Shown: piece by piece, positions 1 through 5,849 of the stretch
How positions within the stretch are numbered: position 1 is the stretch's first letter
Layout of the letters: every line of letters begins with the position of its first letter
The notes under the pieces: generated by a model
Database searches by the model: none
Told to the model about the DNA's origin: nothing
The model's input: the letters and a program-made list of their open reading frames with translations, nothing else
Position numbers and translations under genes: made by a program
Origin: Microcaldota archaeon
GTDB lineage: Archaea > Micrarchaeota > Micrarchaeia > Anstonellales > Bilamarchaeaceae
NCBI GenBank assembly: GCA_021823425.1
Contig: JAKANX010000050.1
Coordinates: forward strand, 1 to 7,064
Reading direction: 5' to 3'
DNA length: 7,064 nucleotides

Positions 1-1861
1 AAGGACGCTCTCGGATTTGGGCAAATGGATAACAATCGCGTCTTTTGCAATAGTTGCGGTGCTTTTCGCCGCGGGGTTCGCGCTCGGGAGCTGGAGGCCG
101 GAGGACCTGTTCATCTACTCGGTTTCCATCATAGTGGCTGCGGTGCCCGAGGGAATGCTGACGATACTTACGATAGTGCTCGCAATCGGAGTGAAGAACA
201 TGGCGCGGGAGCGCGCGCTCGTGCGCAGGCTCAGGGCCGTTGAGACGCTCGGCAACATAACTTTCATAGCGACCGACAAGACCGGGACGATTACGGAGGG
301 AAGGATGGCGCTCGTGAAAATTTATGACGGGAAAATGAGGGACTTCGCCGAAATTTCCGGGACCGAGAAGCTGCTTTCCTACTCTTACTTGTGCAACAGC
401 GCGCACCTCACCGAGGACGGGGTGGTGGGCGACGAGACGGATAGGGCGTTCCTGCTAGCTGGAATAGTCAAGGGCGTGAACGTGAAGAAGTTCAGGCAAA
501 TTACGAAGCAGCTCGCGTTCTTCCCTTTTGATTCGGGAAAAAAGACGATGGGAGGCGTGTACGAAATAGCCGGGAAAGGGGTCGCGATTGTCAAGGGCGC
601 GCCGGAGGCCGTACTGGAAATGTGCGCGGAATTTGACGACGGCGGCAAGGAAGTGCGCATGGGCCCTTCGCAGAAGAACGGGATTTTGGGGGCGCTGGAG
701 GCGCTCGCCGGAGGGGGAATGCGGGTGATTGCGGTCGCGCACGGAAAGCCCGGAAGGAACGGCTCTGTTCCGGAGCACGGGCTCTCCTTCCTCGGGCTGC
801 TCGCGCTCCACGACCCCATAAGGGCGGAAGTGAAGGACACCATTAAGGTGTGCAAGGATGCCGGAATCAAGGTGCTCATGATTACCGGGGACAGCCTCGC
901 TACAGCAGAGCGCATAAGCATGGAAATCGGGCTAGCTGATGACGGCAAGGGCGCGGCGAACTGGGCAGAGCTGGAGCGCCTTTCGGGCGCGGAACTGGAC
1001 GCCAGGCTCAGGGGCGTGAACGTAATCGCGCGCGCAACCCCGGCTTCCAAGCTCAGGATTGTGGAGCGCCTGGTGAAGATGGGCGAGATAGTCGCGGTGA
1101 CCGGGGACGGGGTGAACGACGCGCCCGCGCTCAAGAAGGCGCATGTGGGCGTCGTGATGGGAAGGACCGGGACGGATGTGAGCAAGGAAGTCGCGGACCT
1201 CGTGCTAATGGACGACAATTTCGCCACATTGGAAAAGGCGATTGAATACGGGCGGGGGATTACGGCGAACATAATGGGGTTCCTGCGCTTCCAGGTAACC
1301 ACGAACATGGCGCTCGTGCTGCTCTCCATCCCATACGTGTTCGGGGTGAAGCTGCTGGACCCGGTCCACATACTCTGGATAAATCTGCTCATAGACGGGC
1401 CGCCCGCGCTCACCCTCGGGCTCGAGAAGCCGGGCAAGGAGGTGATGAAGGACCTGCCGGCGCGCGGCGCGCGCTTCATAGACGCGGCGTTCGCGCTGGG
1501 AACCTTCAACATGGCGCTCTACATGGCCGCGCTGAGCGTAATCCTTTTCTACTATTACATGCGCACGGAGCCTGCAAAGGCCGTGACCGTGGTGTTCAGC
1601 GCGTTCAGCCTTATGCAGATAGCCAACGCGTTCAATTCGCGTTCGCGCAGGGAGCATTTCTACTCGTCCCTCGGCTCGAACAGGTGGCTGCTCATTGCCG
1701 CGGCCGCAGTGGTGCTGGTGCAGCTCGCGATAATCTACGCGCTCCCGCTGCAGGAGTTGTTCAGCACGACCGCACTCTCCTCCAGAGACCTGGCGGCGGT
1801 GCTCGCGGCCGCAGCCTCGGTGCTGCTCGTGGGGGAGGCGAACAAGGTTTTCATAAAATGA
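1..1861 (+). CDS. P2-type cation-transporting ATPase, C-terminal part (5' end outside window)
   Basis: This is a membrane ion pump driven by ATP through an aspartyl-phosphate intermediate. The reading frame is open from the first complete codon at base 2 and gives 619 residues. The family usually has 850-950, so M1, M2 and the actuator domain lie upstream. A TTG at 17 is an internal codon, not the start. Visible parts in order are M3, M4 with PEGM (146-157), the phosphorylation motif DKTGTIT (275-295, Asp codon 275-277), the nucleotide-binding KGAPE (593-607), MITGD (878-892), the hinge TGDGVNDAPAL (1100-1132), and M5-M10 with NLLIDG in M6 and QIANAFNSRS near M8/M9. The PEG motif and the C-terminal domain place it in the P2 class (Ca2+ or related cations), not the heavy-metal P1B class. 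By eye it keeps the M4 Glu, M6 Asn and M6 Asp of SERCA site II but lacks the M5 Glu of site I. The exact ion is inferred, not proven. The stop codon overlaps the next gene's ATG. Confidence 0.93.
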   Translation, partial: RTLSDLGKWITIASFAIVAVLFAAGFALGSWRPEDLFIYSVSIIVAAVPEGMLTILTIVLAIGVKNMARERALVRRLRAVETLGNITFIATDKTGTITEGRMALVKIYDGKMRDFAEISGTEKLLSYSYLCNSAHLTEDGVVGDETDRAFLLAGIVKGVNVKKFRQITKQLAFFPFDSGKKTMGGVYEIAGKGVAIVKGAPEAVLEMCAEFDDGGKEVRMGPSQKNGILGALEALAGGGMRVIAVAHGKPGRNGSVPEHGLSFLGLLALHDPIRAEVKDTIKVCKDAGIKVLMITGDSLATAERISMEIGLADDGKGAANWAELERLSGAELDARLRGVNVIARATPASKLRIVERLVKMGEIVAVTGDGVNDAPALKKAHVGVVMGRTGTDVSKEVADLVLMDDNFATLEKAIEYGRGITANIMGFLRFQVTTNMALVLLSIPYVFGVKLLDPVHILWINLLIDGPPALTLGLEKPGKEVMKDLPARGARFIDAAFALGTFNMALYMAALSVILFYYYMRTEPAKAVTVVFSAFSLMQIANAFNSRSRREHFYSSLGSNRWLLIAAAAVVLVQLAIIYALPLQELFSTTALSSRDLAAVLAAAASVLLVGEANKVFIK

Positions 1862-2454
1862 GCTTGGAGTATTCCGGCCTCGAGCTTGACATTTTTCCGG
1901 AAGTTTACGAGCCTGCCGAGGACAGCTTCCTACTTGCGAAATACGCCAAGTGGTTGGGGGGAAGGATACTGGAAATCGGCTGCGGAAGCGGAATAGTTTC
2001 ATTGGTGTGCGCGCAGACGGAGGGTAATTCGGTGCTCGGCGTGGACCTGAACCCTAAGGCTGTGGAGAATTCGCGGCTGAACGCAAAAAAGAACGGAATC
2101 GCAAATGCGGAATTCGCCGAGGGCGGCCTTTTTTCCGCGGTGCCGGGGAAAAAGTTTGACGCGATTGTATTCAACCCGCCCTACCTGCCCACATCAGGGG
2201 AGGAAAAGGTCCGAGGAAAGCTCAACCTTGCATTCGATGGGGGGAAAACCGGGAGGAAGGTCACGGACAGGTTCATTTCCCAGTTTCCCGAGTTCCTCAA
2301 GGAGAAGGGAACGCTACTGATGATTGAAAGCTCGCTTTCGGGAATTGAAAAGACCGTGAAGAAACTGGAGAAGCTGGGGTTCAGGGCGGAAATACTGGAG
2401 GAGGAGAAATTCTTCTTTGAAAAGATTGCGGTAATACAAGCTAGAAAAATATGA
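1858..2454 (+). CDS. Mtq2/HemK (PrmC)-family protein-glutamine N5-methyltransferase
   Basis: This is a SAM-dependent methyltransferase of 198 residues. Homologues methylate the glutamine of the GGQ motif in peptide-chain release factors, and the archaeal/eukaryotic Mtq2 form works with a small Trm112 partner, which is not in this window. The sequence shows YEPAEDSF at residues 17-24, typical of the Mtq2/HemK clade, the SAM-binding loop EIGCGSG (39-45), an acidic residue after strand 2 (D63) and the catalytic NPPY (106-109) that holds the substrate amide. The N-terminal helical domain of bacterial PrmC is absent, as is usual in archaea. The ATG at 1858 overlaps the ATPase stop as ATGA, so translation is probably coupled. 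There is no good ribosome binding site directly upstream, and a reading starting further upstream would run inside the ATPase gene. The family is clear. The release-factor substrate is inferred from the family. Confidence 0.9.
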   Translation: MSLEYSGLELDIFPEVYEPAEDSFLLAKYAKWLGGRILEIGCGSGIVSLVCAQTEGNSVLGVDLNPKAVENSRLNAKKNGIANAEFAEGGLFSAVPGKKFDAIVFNPPYLPTSGEEKVRGKLNLAFDGGKTGRKVTDRFISQFPEFLKEKGTLLMIESSLSGIEKTVKKLEKLGFRAEILEEEKFFFEKIAVIQARKI

Positions 2455-2490
2455 TGGTTGTTTTTACAACCAACTGGTTGATTTACCAAC
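2455..2490. repeat. Tandem operator-like repeat, TGGTTG-N6-CAAC twice, 20-base period
   Basis: Two copies of TGGTTG-N6-CAAC lie at 2455-2470 and 2475-2490, exactly 20 bases apart and matching at 13 of 16 positions. Each copy is a dyad (GTTG/CAAC). The first extends to a perfect 7-base inverted repeat, TGGTTGT-TTTT-ACAACCA (2455-2472). The pair starts right after the upstream stop codon and ends next to the TATA-like box of the wHTH-nucleotidyltransferase gene. A spacing of about two helical turns fits two regulator dimers on one DNA face, so autoregulation by the wHTH protein is the natural inference. The five T at 2461-2465 could also serve as an archaeal oligo-T terminator for the upstream genes. 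Confidence 0.55.
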
Positions 2491-2491
2491 A

Positions 2492-2500
2492 TTTAAAAAA
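2492..2500 (+). promoter_or_regulatory. TATA-like box of the wHTH-MNT/HEPN operon
   Basis: The A/T run TTTAAAAAA is centred about 26 bases before the ATG at 2522, the usual distance from an archaeal TATA box to the transcription start. The mRNA would then be leaderless or nearly so, in keeping with the absence of a GGTG-type ribosome binding site before that ATG. It directly adjoins the tandem repeat. Confidence 0.6.
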
Positions 2501-2521
2501 TAATGCGCCAATATTACAATC

Positions 2522-3148
2522 ATGTTGAGCCCGGAATTCAAGGTATTCAAGGCATTCCTGAAAAGCCCGTCCAAGGAATTGTATGGAAGGCAGATAGACA
2601 GCCTGACTGGAATTAACCATGAACGGGCCGTGGCTTACGAAAATAGGCTTGTGGAGCATGGGGCGCTTATCAGGGAAAAAAAGGGGGTGCAGGTGTTCTA
2701 TAGGGTGAACACGCAGAACGAAATCGCCCGGAAAGCATTATCCGTGGCGGAACTCGAGCGCAAAATAGATTTTATCAAAAAAACCAGCAATGGCCTGTCC
2801 CTTTACAGCTTGGTTTCAGACATGGTGAAGGCGGGCGGGGCAGGGGTTTATTTCGTTATTTTATTCGGTTCCATGGCAAGAGGGGAAGTCAGGGAGAGCA
2901 GCGATATAGATCTTCTCTTCGTCTTGCACAAGAACGGCAAGACTAGAGAAAAGATAGGCGGAATAATACGGCGGATTGTAAACGCGAGCGGAGACCGTTT
3001 TTCGTTCCATTCAATCCTGCTCTCTGAATTGGAGAAACAATGGCTCAAAGAGCCGGTGTATCGAAATATCTGGGATGAGCGGGTAGTGCTTTTTGGAGAA
3101 GAGAATTTCTGGCAGTTCGTATTGAAAAACGGTGAGCCGCATGGATAA
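2522..3148 (+). CDS. Winged-helix domain fused to a minimal nucleotidyltransferase (MNT), putative antitoxin/regulator
   Basis: This protein has 208 residues. Residues 1-65 look like a winged helix-turn-helix, with a recognition-helix-like stretch around 25-45 and a wing near REKKGVQVFYRVN. A helical linker follows. Residues 107-195 form a Pol-beta-type minimal nucleotidyltransferase with G116-S117, ten residues, then D128-x-D130, the GSx10DxD motif for metal and nucleotide binding. MNT proteins paired with HEPN proteins act in other organisms as antitoxins, in some cases by AMPylating the HEPN partner. The fused wHTH suggests it also binds DNA, probably the repeat at 2455-2490. I do not see a clear third acidic residue in the strand around 159-166, although D158 lies at its edge. 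The gene overlaps the HEPN gene by 8 bases. The region is AT-richer than its flanks (28 of 60 G+C at 2521-2580 by hand count), which fits a mobile cassette. A stand-alone transcription regulator is the alternative. Confidence 0.85.
   Translation: MLSPEFKVFKAFLKSPSKELYGRQIDSLTGINHERAVAYENRLVEHGALIREKKGVQVFYRVNTQNEIARKALSVAELERKIDFIKKTSNGLSLYSLVSDMVKAGGAGVYFVILFGSMARGEVRESSDIDLLFVLHKNGKTREKIGGIIRRIVNASGDRFSFHSILLSELEKQWLKEPVYRNIWDERVVLFGEENFWQFVLKNGEPHG
3131..3135 (+). promoter_or_regulatory. Ribosome binding site deciding the HEPN start
   Basis: GGTGA matches the archaeal anti-Shine-Dalgarno and sits 5 bases before the ATG at 3141. It lies inside the end of the upstream reading frame, so the HEPN gene is translated from the same mRNA. 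The GTG at 3132 is part of this site and is therefore an unlikely start. Confidence 0.6.
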
Positions 3149-3653
3149 GTTGGAAAGGTGTTTTCAGGGTTCGCGGGAAACTTCGCCCAAATTGATCCGG
3201 AAGGAGCCGAGTATCACTGTGGCTGAAGAGCATCTTGAAAAGGCCGAGCGCAACCTGCTGGCGATGGAAGCGATGTTCCAGAACAAGCATTTCGACTGGA
3301 CCATAGTCACTTCATATTATGCAATGTACCATGCTGCCCTTTCGGCACTGTGGCTAATTGGATTGGATGCAAGGTCGCACGAATGCGCAGTCATGGCATT
3401 TGAAGCATTTTATGCCAAAAAGGGAAAGGTAGACGGCAAATATGTGGAATACATCCAAAGAGCCAAGGGTCTGAGCGAAAAATACGCGGAAACCCTGGAA
3501 ACAATTCGGACGCTCCGCGTGAAAGCGTCGTATGGGATTGGAGAAATAAAATCAGCTGAAGCTGAACTTGCCCGGTCTGCGGCCAGAGATTTCGTGGCTG
3601 CAATCAGGGGACTACTTGCAGAAGCAAAGGGCTTCGGTTATATCAAAATGTAA
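3141..3653 (+). CDS. HEPN-domain protein, partner of the MNT protein (putative toxin)
   Basis: This is a 170-residue, largely helical protein. Residues 1-25 are an N-terminal lead-in common in archaeal HEPN proteins. Residues 28-46 form the first long helix (AEEHLEKAERNLLAME), 58-66 carry the hallmark SYYAMYHAA, 78-98 match the family's H-x-F-x-G region (SHECAVMAFEAF), and 123-131 (RTLRVKASY) correspond to the R-x-ADY segment. These features place it in the HEPN family of Pfam type PF05168. The overlap with the MNT gene points to the two-gene MNT-HEPN arrangement, in which HEPN is often an RNase toxin. No R-x4-6-H motif is present around any of the four histidines (H31, H50, H64, H80), so RNase activity is doubtful. 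The protein may instead be a non-catalytic or nucleotide-binding partner. The ATG at 3141 is preferred because of GGTGA five bases upstream. The gene ends 26 bases before the convergent HEAT/OB gene. Confidence 0.85.
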   Translation: MDKLERCFQGSRETSPKLIRKEPSITVAEEHLEKAERNLLAMEAMFQNKHFDWTIVTSYYAMYHAALSALWLIGLDARSHECAVMAFEAFYAKKGKVDGKYVEYIQRAKGLSEKYAETLETIRTLRVKASYGIGEIKSAEAELARSAARDFVAAIRGLLAEAKGFGYIKM

Positions 3654-3679
3654 AACGCCAAGGCGAAGGCAGGAAAAGA

Positions 3680-4915
3680 CTAAAGAACGACGTAGACGCT
3701 GCCCTTCTTGCCCACGGTCAACGCCGTTTCCCCGGAGAACACGAACGTTTTCACCTGCCCCTTTGCGACTTTCACCTTCATTCCCGGGCGCACTTCCTTG
3801 CCCCTTCCCTCGAAGAGGTAGATTATGCCCTCGCTGCCCTCGTCGTCGTTCACGATTATGCGGGCGTAGGTGTCGCTCTTGGTCTTGGTGCGGGGGTATT
3901 CCCTTATCTCCGCGCTTTTCACGGTGAGCGTGTCCGTATTCACGTTGCGCATGCTGTCCTTTAGCTCCGTGAGGTGGGTGATGTTCTCGGCCTTGAAGCG
4001 CTGCTTGGCCATCTTGAACGCCAAGTCCACCTCCTCCTGAAGGTGCTTGGAAAGCTTCTGGCTCTGCTGGAACATCACTTCCTCGTCCCCGTCGCAGGCC
4101 ATCATCAAGTCATAAGCTTTCCGGAAAATGGATTTCTCGCCGCGCGCAGGCGCTTCGGGCTCGTCGTCCGAAAGCGGGAGCCTGCTGTCCGCCTCCTGCT
4201 CGGGCTCCTCGCGGAGCTCGGAGAGGTCCTTTTCTATCTTGGACGCGTCGGCTTTCGTGCCCACTTCCTGCAGCACCGCGGTCGGAGGCTCCGGTTCGGC
4301 TGCCTGCCCTGCCGCGCGTTCCGCAGGCGCTTCGGGCGTTTCCTGTATCGTCTGCACTTCAGCGAGCTTGCCTTCGCGCACGTGCCTCGTGTCCTCGAAC
4401 ATGAGCTTGTCCAGCCCTGAGAGAACGTTGGCATACTCGCTGAGCATTTTCTGCATGCTCTTCTCGCGCTTCTGCGAGTCCTCTGGTTTTGAATCCACGG
4501 CCTTGAGGTATATCTTCTCGATTGTGGCCATCATCCTGTCCTTGACGAGCGCGGCCTTGGTCTTGCCCAGCTTGCGCTCGAATATCTGCTCGACCGGGGA
4601 AAGCAGCTTCTTTTTCTTGAGGTCCTGCTCCGGGGTCTGCGGAGGCTGGGGCAGCTCGGGCTGCTCCGGGCTCCCGAAGATTTCGGCGAACGAGATGGAA
4701 TCCTTGTCAGGGGACGATTTCTTGGAAAGGATTGCGCGCGCCATGGACTTTACGGATTCGTCCTTGTCGTAGGAGAGTTCTATGAGCGCGAACATCGCCG
4801 CGGGCTCCTCGCTCTCGGCGAGCCTTATTGCGGCGCCCTTGCGCACTTCCGGCTTCTCGTCAAACGTGAGGGAAACTAGCTTCTGGAGTTCCTTTTCCTT
4901 CTCTTTCCTGTCCAT
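3680..4915 (-). CDS. HEAT-like repeat / OB-fold protein of unknown function
   Basis: This is a soluble 411-residue protein with no signal peptide or membrane segment, and I do not recognise a named gene. Residues 5-65 look like two HEAT-type helical repeats (EVRKGAAIRLAE and ESVKSMARAIL as the paired helices). Residues 82-97 are a Pro/Gln/Glu linker. Residues 105-175 are helical and basic. Residues 187-260 are a low-complexity Ala/Pro/Glu linker. Residues 260-322 are helical again. Residues 325-411 are beta-rich with alternating hydrophobic residues, Gly turns and a VRPGMKVKVAKGQVK strand pair, resembling RPA-like or tRNA-anticodon-binding OB-folds. A nucleic-acid-binding scaffold is the best inference, and no catalytic motif is seen. 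The ATG at 4915 is favoured because a TATA-like box lies upstream at a suitable distance. It follows trmJ on the same strand after 52 bases but probably has its own promoter. It converges with the HEPN gene. Confidence 0.85.
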   Translation of the reverse strand: MDRKEKEKELQKLVSLTFDEKPEVRKGAAIRLAESEEPAAMFALIELSYDKDESVKSMARAILSKKSSPDKDSISFAEIFGSPEQPELPQPPQTPEQDLKKKKLLSPVEQIFERKLGKTKAALVKDRMMATIEKIYLKAVDSKPEDSQKREKSMQKMLSEYANVLSGLDKLMFEDTRHVREGKLAEVQTIQETPEAPAERAAGQAAEPEPPTAVLQEVGTKADASKIEKDLSELREEPEQEADSRLPLSDDEPEAPARGEKSIFRKAYDLMMACDGDEEVMFQQSQKLSKHLQEEVDLAFKMAKQRFKAENITHLTELKDSMRNVNTDTLTVKSAEIREYPRTKTKSDTYARIIVNDDEGSEGIIYLFEGRGKEVRPGMKVKVAKGQVKTFVFSGETALTVGKKGSVYVVL

Positions 4916-4950
4916 GTCATCGCGCTCTGGTTCTGGTTTTTCCGGGATTA

Positions 4951-4958
4951 TTTATAAT
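4951..4958 (-). promoter_or_regulatory. TATA-like box of the HEAT/OB gene
   Basis: On the minus strand this reads ATTATAAATAAT with its flanks, about 38 bases before the ATG at 4915. Initiation 25-27 bases downstream would give a leader of about 12 bases. It lies ten bases past the trmJ stop codon, so the HEAT/OB gene can be transcribed independently of trmJ. Confidence 0.6.
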
Positions 4959-4967
4959 CGGGTGGGT

Positions 4968-5687
4968 TTATAGCGCTGTTCCCCGCCCAATTTTCCCTTT
5001 CCTGCCAAGTTCCTCGTCCACAAGCCTGAAAAGATTGAGCAGCGCGCGCACCTCCTGCTGGTTCGCGTGCGACCTTGCAATTATTCGCCGCAGGGCGACG
5101 GGCGCGCGCTTGTCCTTGCGCTCGAATTTAGAGGAGATGGATGCGAATATTTTCCTGAGGGTTGCGCGTTCTGCCGCGGAGGCGGGCTTCTCCTCCTGAT
5201 GCCCGGCAAAGGGGGAGAGCGCGTAGAAAACTATCGCTGCGGCGTGCGAAAGGTTGAGCACGGGGTAGCGGTGCGAGCTTTCAATATGGAGCAGGACGTC
5301 ACACTCGTCCAGCTCGCGCTCGTTGAGGCCTATTCCTTCCCTTCCGAACACCAGCCCGATTCTCATTCCCTCGTACTGGCTTGCCTTTTTCGCGAAGTCG
5401 CGCAACGCCATCACGCCGCGTATGGTGTTCTTGTTCCTTATCTTTATTCCCGTGGTGCCCGCAAGCAGCTGGCAGCCGTCTGCGGCCTCGGAGAGCGATT
5501 TCACAACCTTTGCGCCTTCCAATATCTCTTTTGCGTGCTTGGCGCCCTTGTACGCGTCCACGCTGCGCACCTCGCAGCGCGGATTCACCAGCCAGAGGTC
5601 TGAGAGCCCGAAGTTCTTCATCGCTCGGCAGACGGCGCCGAGGTTGGAGGAATATTCGGTCTCTATAAGTATAACGCGGATGTTCAT
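4968..5687 (-). CDS. trmJ: tRNA 2'-O-methyltransferase TrmJ (SPOUT/TrmH family, position 32)
   Basis: This 239-residue cytoplasmic enzyme is expected to methylate the 2'-hydroxyl of nucleotide 32 in the tRNA anticodon loop using SAM. The characterised archaeal TrmJ is reported to prefer cytidine. The three SPOUT motifs are intact. Motif 1 is S14-N-L-G-A-V-C-R21 with N15 and the catalytic R21. Motif 2 is LVFGREGIGL (112-121), the start of the SAM-binding knot. Motif 3 is YPVLNLSHA (141-149). An IxTEYSSNLGAVxRAMKNFG-like start and an LAGTTG segment (75-80) are typical of TrmJ rather than TrmH or RlmB. The C-terminal 165-235 helical extension, used by TrmJ dimers for tRNA recognition, is present. 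A GGTG at 5696-5699 (minus strand) lies eight bases before the ATG at 5687. The gene is divergent from the coiled-coil gene. Confidence 0.93.
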   Translation of the reverse strand: MNIRVILIETEYSSNLGAVCRAMKNFGLSDLWLVNPRCEVRSVDAYKGAKHAKEILEGAKVVKSLSEAADGCQLLAGTTGIKIRNKNTIRGVMALRDFAKKASQYEGMRIGLVFGREGIGLNERELDECDVLLHIESSHRYPVLNLSHAAAIVFYALSPFAGHQEEKPASAAERATLRKIFASISSKFERKDKRAPVALRRIIARSHANQQEVRALLNLFRLVDEELGRKGKIGRGTAL

Positions 5688-5689
5688 TC

Positions 5690-5710
5690 AACGCACCGGC
5701 GGGATGCGTT
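5690..5710 (-). promoter_or_regulatory. Inverted repeat in the presumed trmJ leader
   Basis: AACGCA (5690-5695) and TGCGTT (5705-5710) form a perfect 6-base inverted repeat with a 9-base loop, ending two bases before the trmJ start. The GGTG that would serve as ribosome binding site falls in the loop at the 3' arm. The hairpin is small, and its regulatory role is only a possibility. Confidence 0.3.
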
Positions 5711-5754
5711 TTCCAATGCCCCCGCTTCGCCTGAAGGTGTTATGGGACAGTAAA

Positions 5755-5764
5755 GCATATATAC
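5755..5764 (-). promoter_or_regulatory. TATA-like box, probably for trmJ
   Basis: The minus-strand sequence GTATATATGC would place initiation near 5733 and give a leader of roughly 45 bases that includes the 5690-5710 inverted repeat. Because the element is nearly symmetric it could also be read rightward toward the coiled-coil gene, but it lies about 90 bases from that start. Confidence 0.45.
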
Positions 5765-5783
5765 GGGTTTCAAGGGAGGCGAA

Positions 5784-5802
5784 GAATGTTTTTAAAACAT
5801 TC
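5784..5802. promoter_or_regulatory. Perfect 19-base palindrome over a TATA-like core, upstream of the coiled-coil gene
   Basis: GAATGTTTT (5784-5792) and AAAACATTC (5794-5802) form a perfect 9-base inverted repeat around a single T. The TTTTTAAAA core (5789-5797) is a plausible TATA box for the gene starting at 5850, with initiation near 5820 and a leader of about 30 bases. A repressor dimer bound here would block TBP. It could instead be a stem-forming element, but no T-run follows it. Confidence 0.5.
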
Positions 5803-5849
5803 CCATACAAGAAAGTGATACCCAATTTTTACATGATTCAAGTGATTTG

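Noticed and set aside
105..322. Possible internal duplication of the two helical blocks in the HEAT/OB protein (residues 105-175 and 260-322; coordinates here are residues)
   Set aside because: Only scattered Lys/Gln/Leu matches are seen by eye, no more than expected for two charged helical regions.
385..1512. A 375-codon open frame on the minus strand inside the ATPase gene
   Set aside because: The opposite strand encodes every P-type ATPase motif in order. The antisense translation is Ser/Thr/Pro-rich with no recognisable domain, as expected from GC-rich antisense frames.
1205..2002. A 265-codon minus-strand open frame across the ATPase/methyltransferase junction
   Set aside because: It covers two clearly coding plus-strand genes, is Arg/His-rich and has no domain signal.
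3656..3665. CGCC-AA-GGCG inverted repeat in the convergent gap after the HEPN gene, followed on the minus strand by four T, as a possible terminator
   Set aside because: A 4-base stem with a 2-base loop is too small to be a convincing hairpin, and the T-run is short.
4128..4772. Plus-strand open frame of 214 codons opposite the HEAT/OB gene
   Set aside because: It is Ser-rich low-complexity, a mirror of the charged minus-strand protein. The minus-strand frame has domain structure and a suitably placed TATA-like box.
5688..5849. A small RNA or tRNA in the largest intergenic gap
   Set aside because: No cloverleaf, no GC-rich stable long stem and no recognisable RNA motif; the content is explained by two divergent promoters and two inverted repeats.
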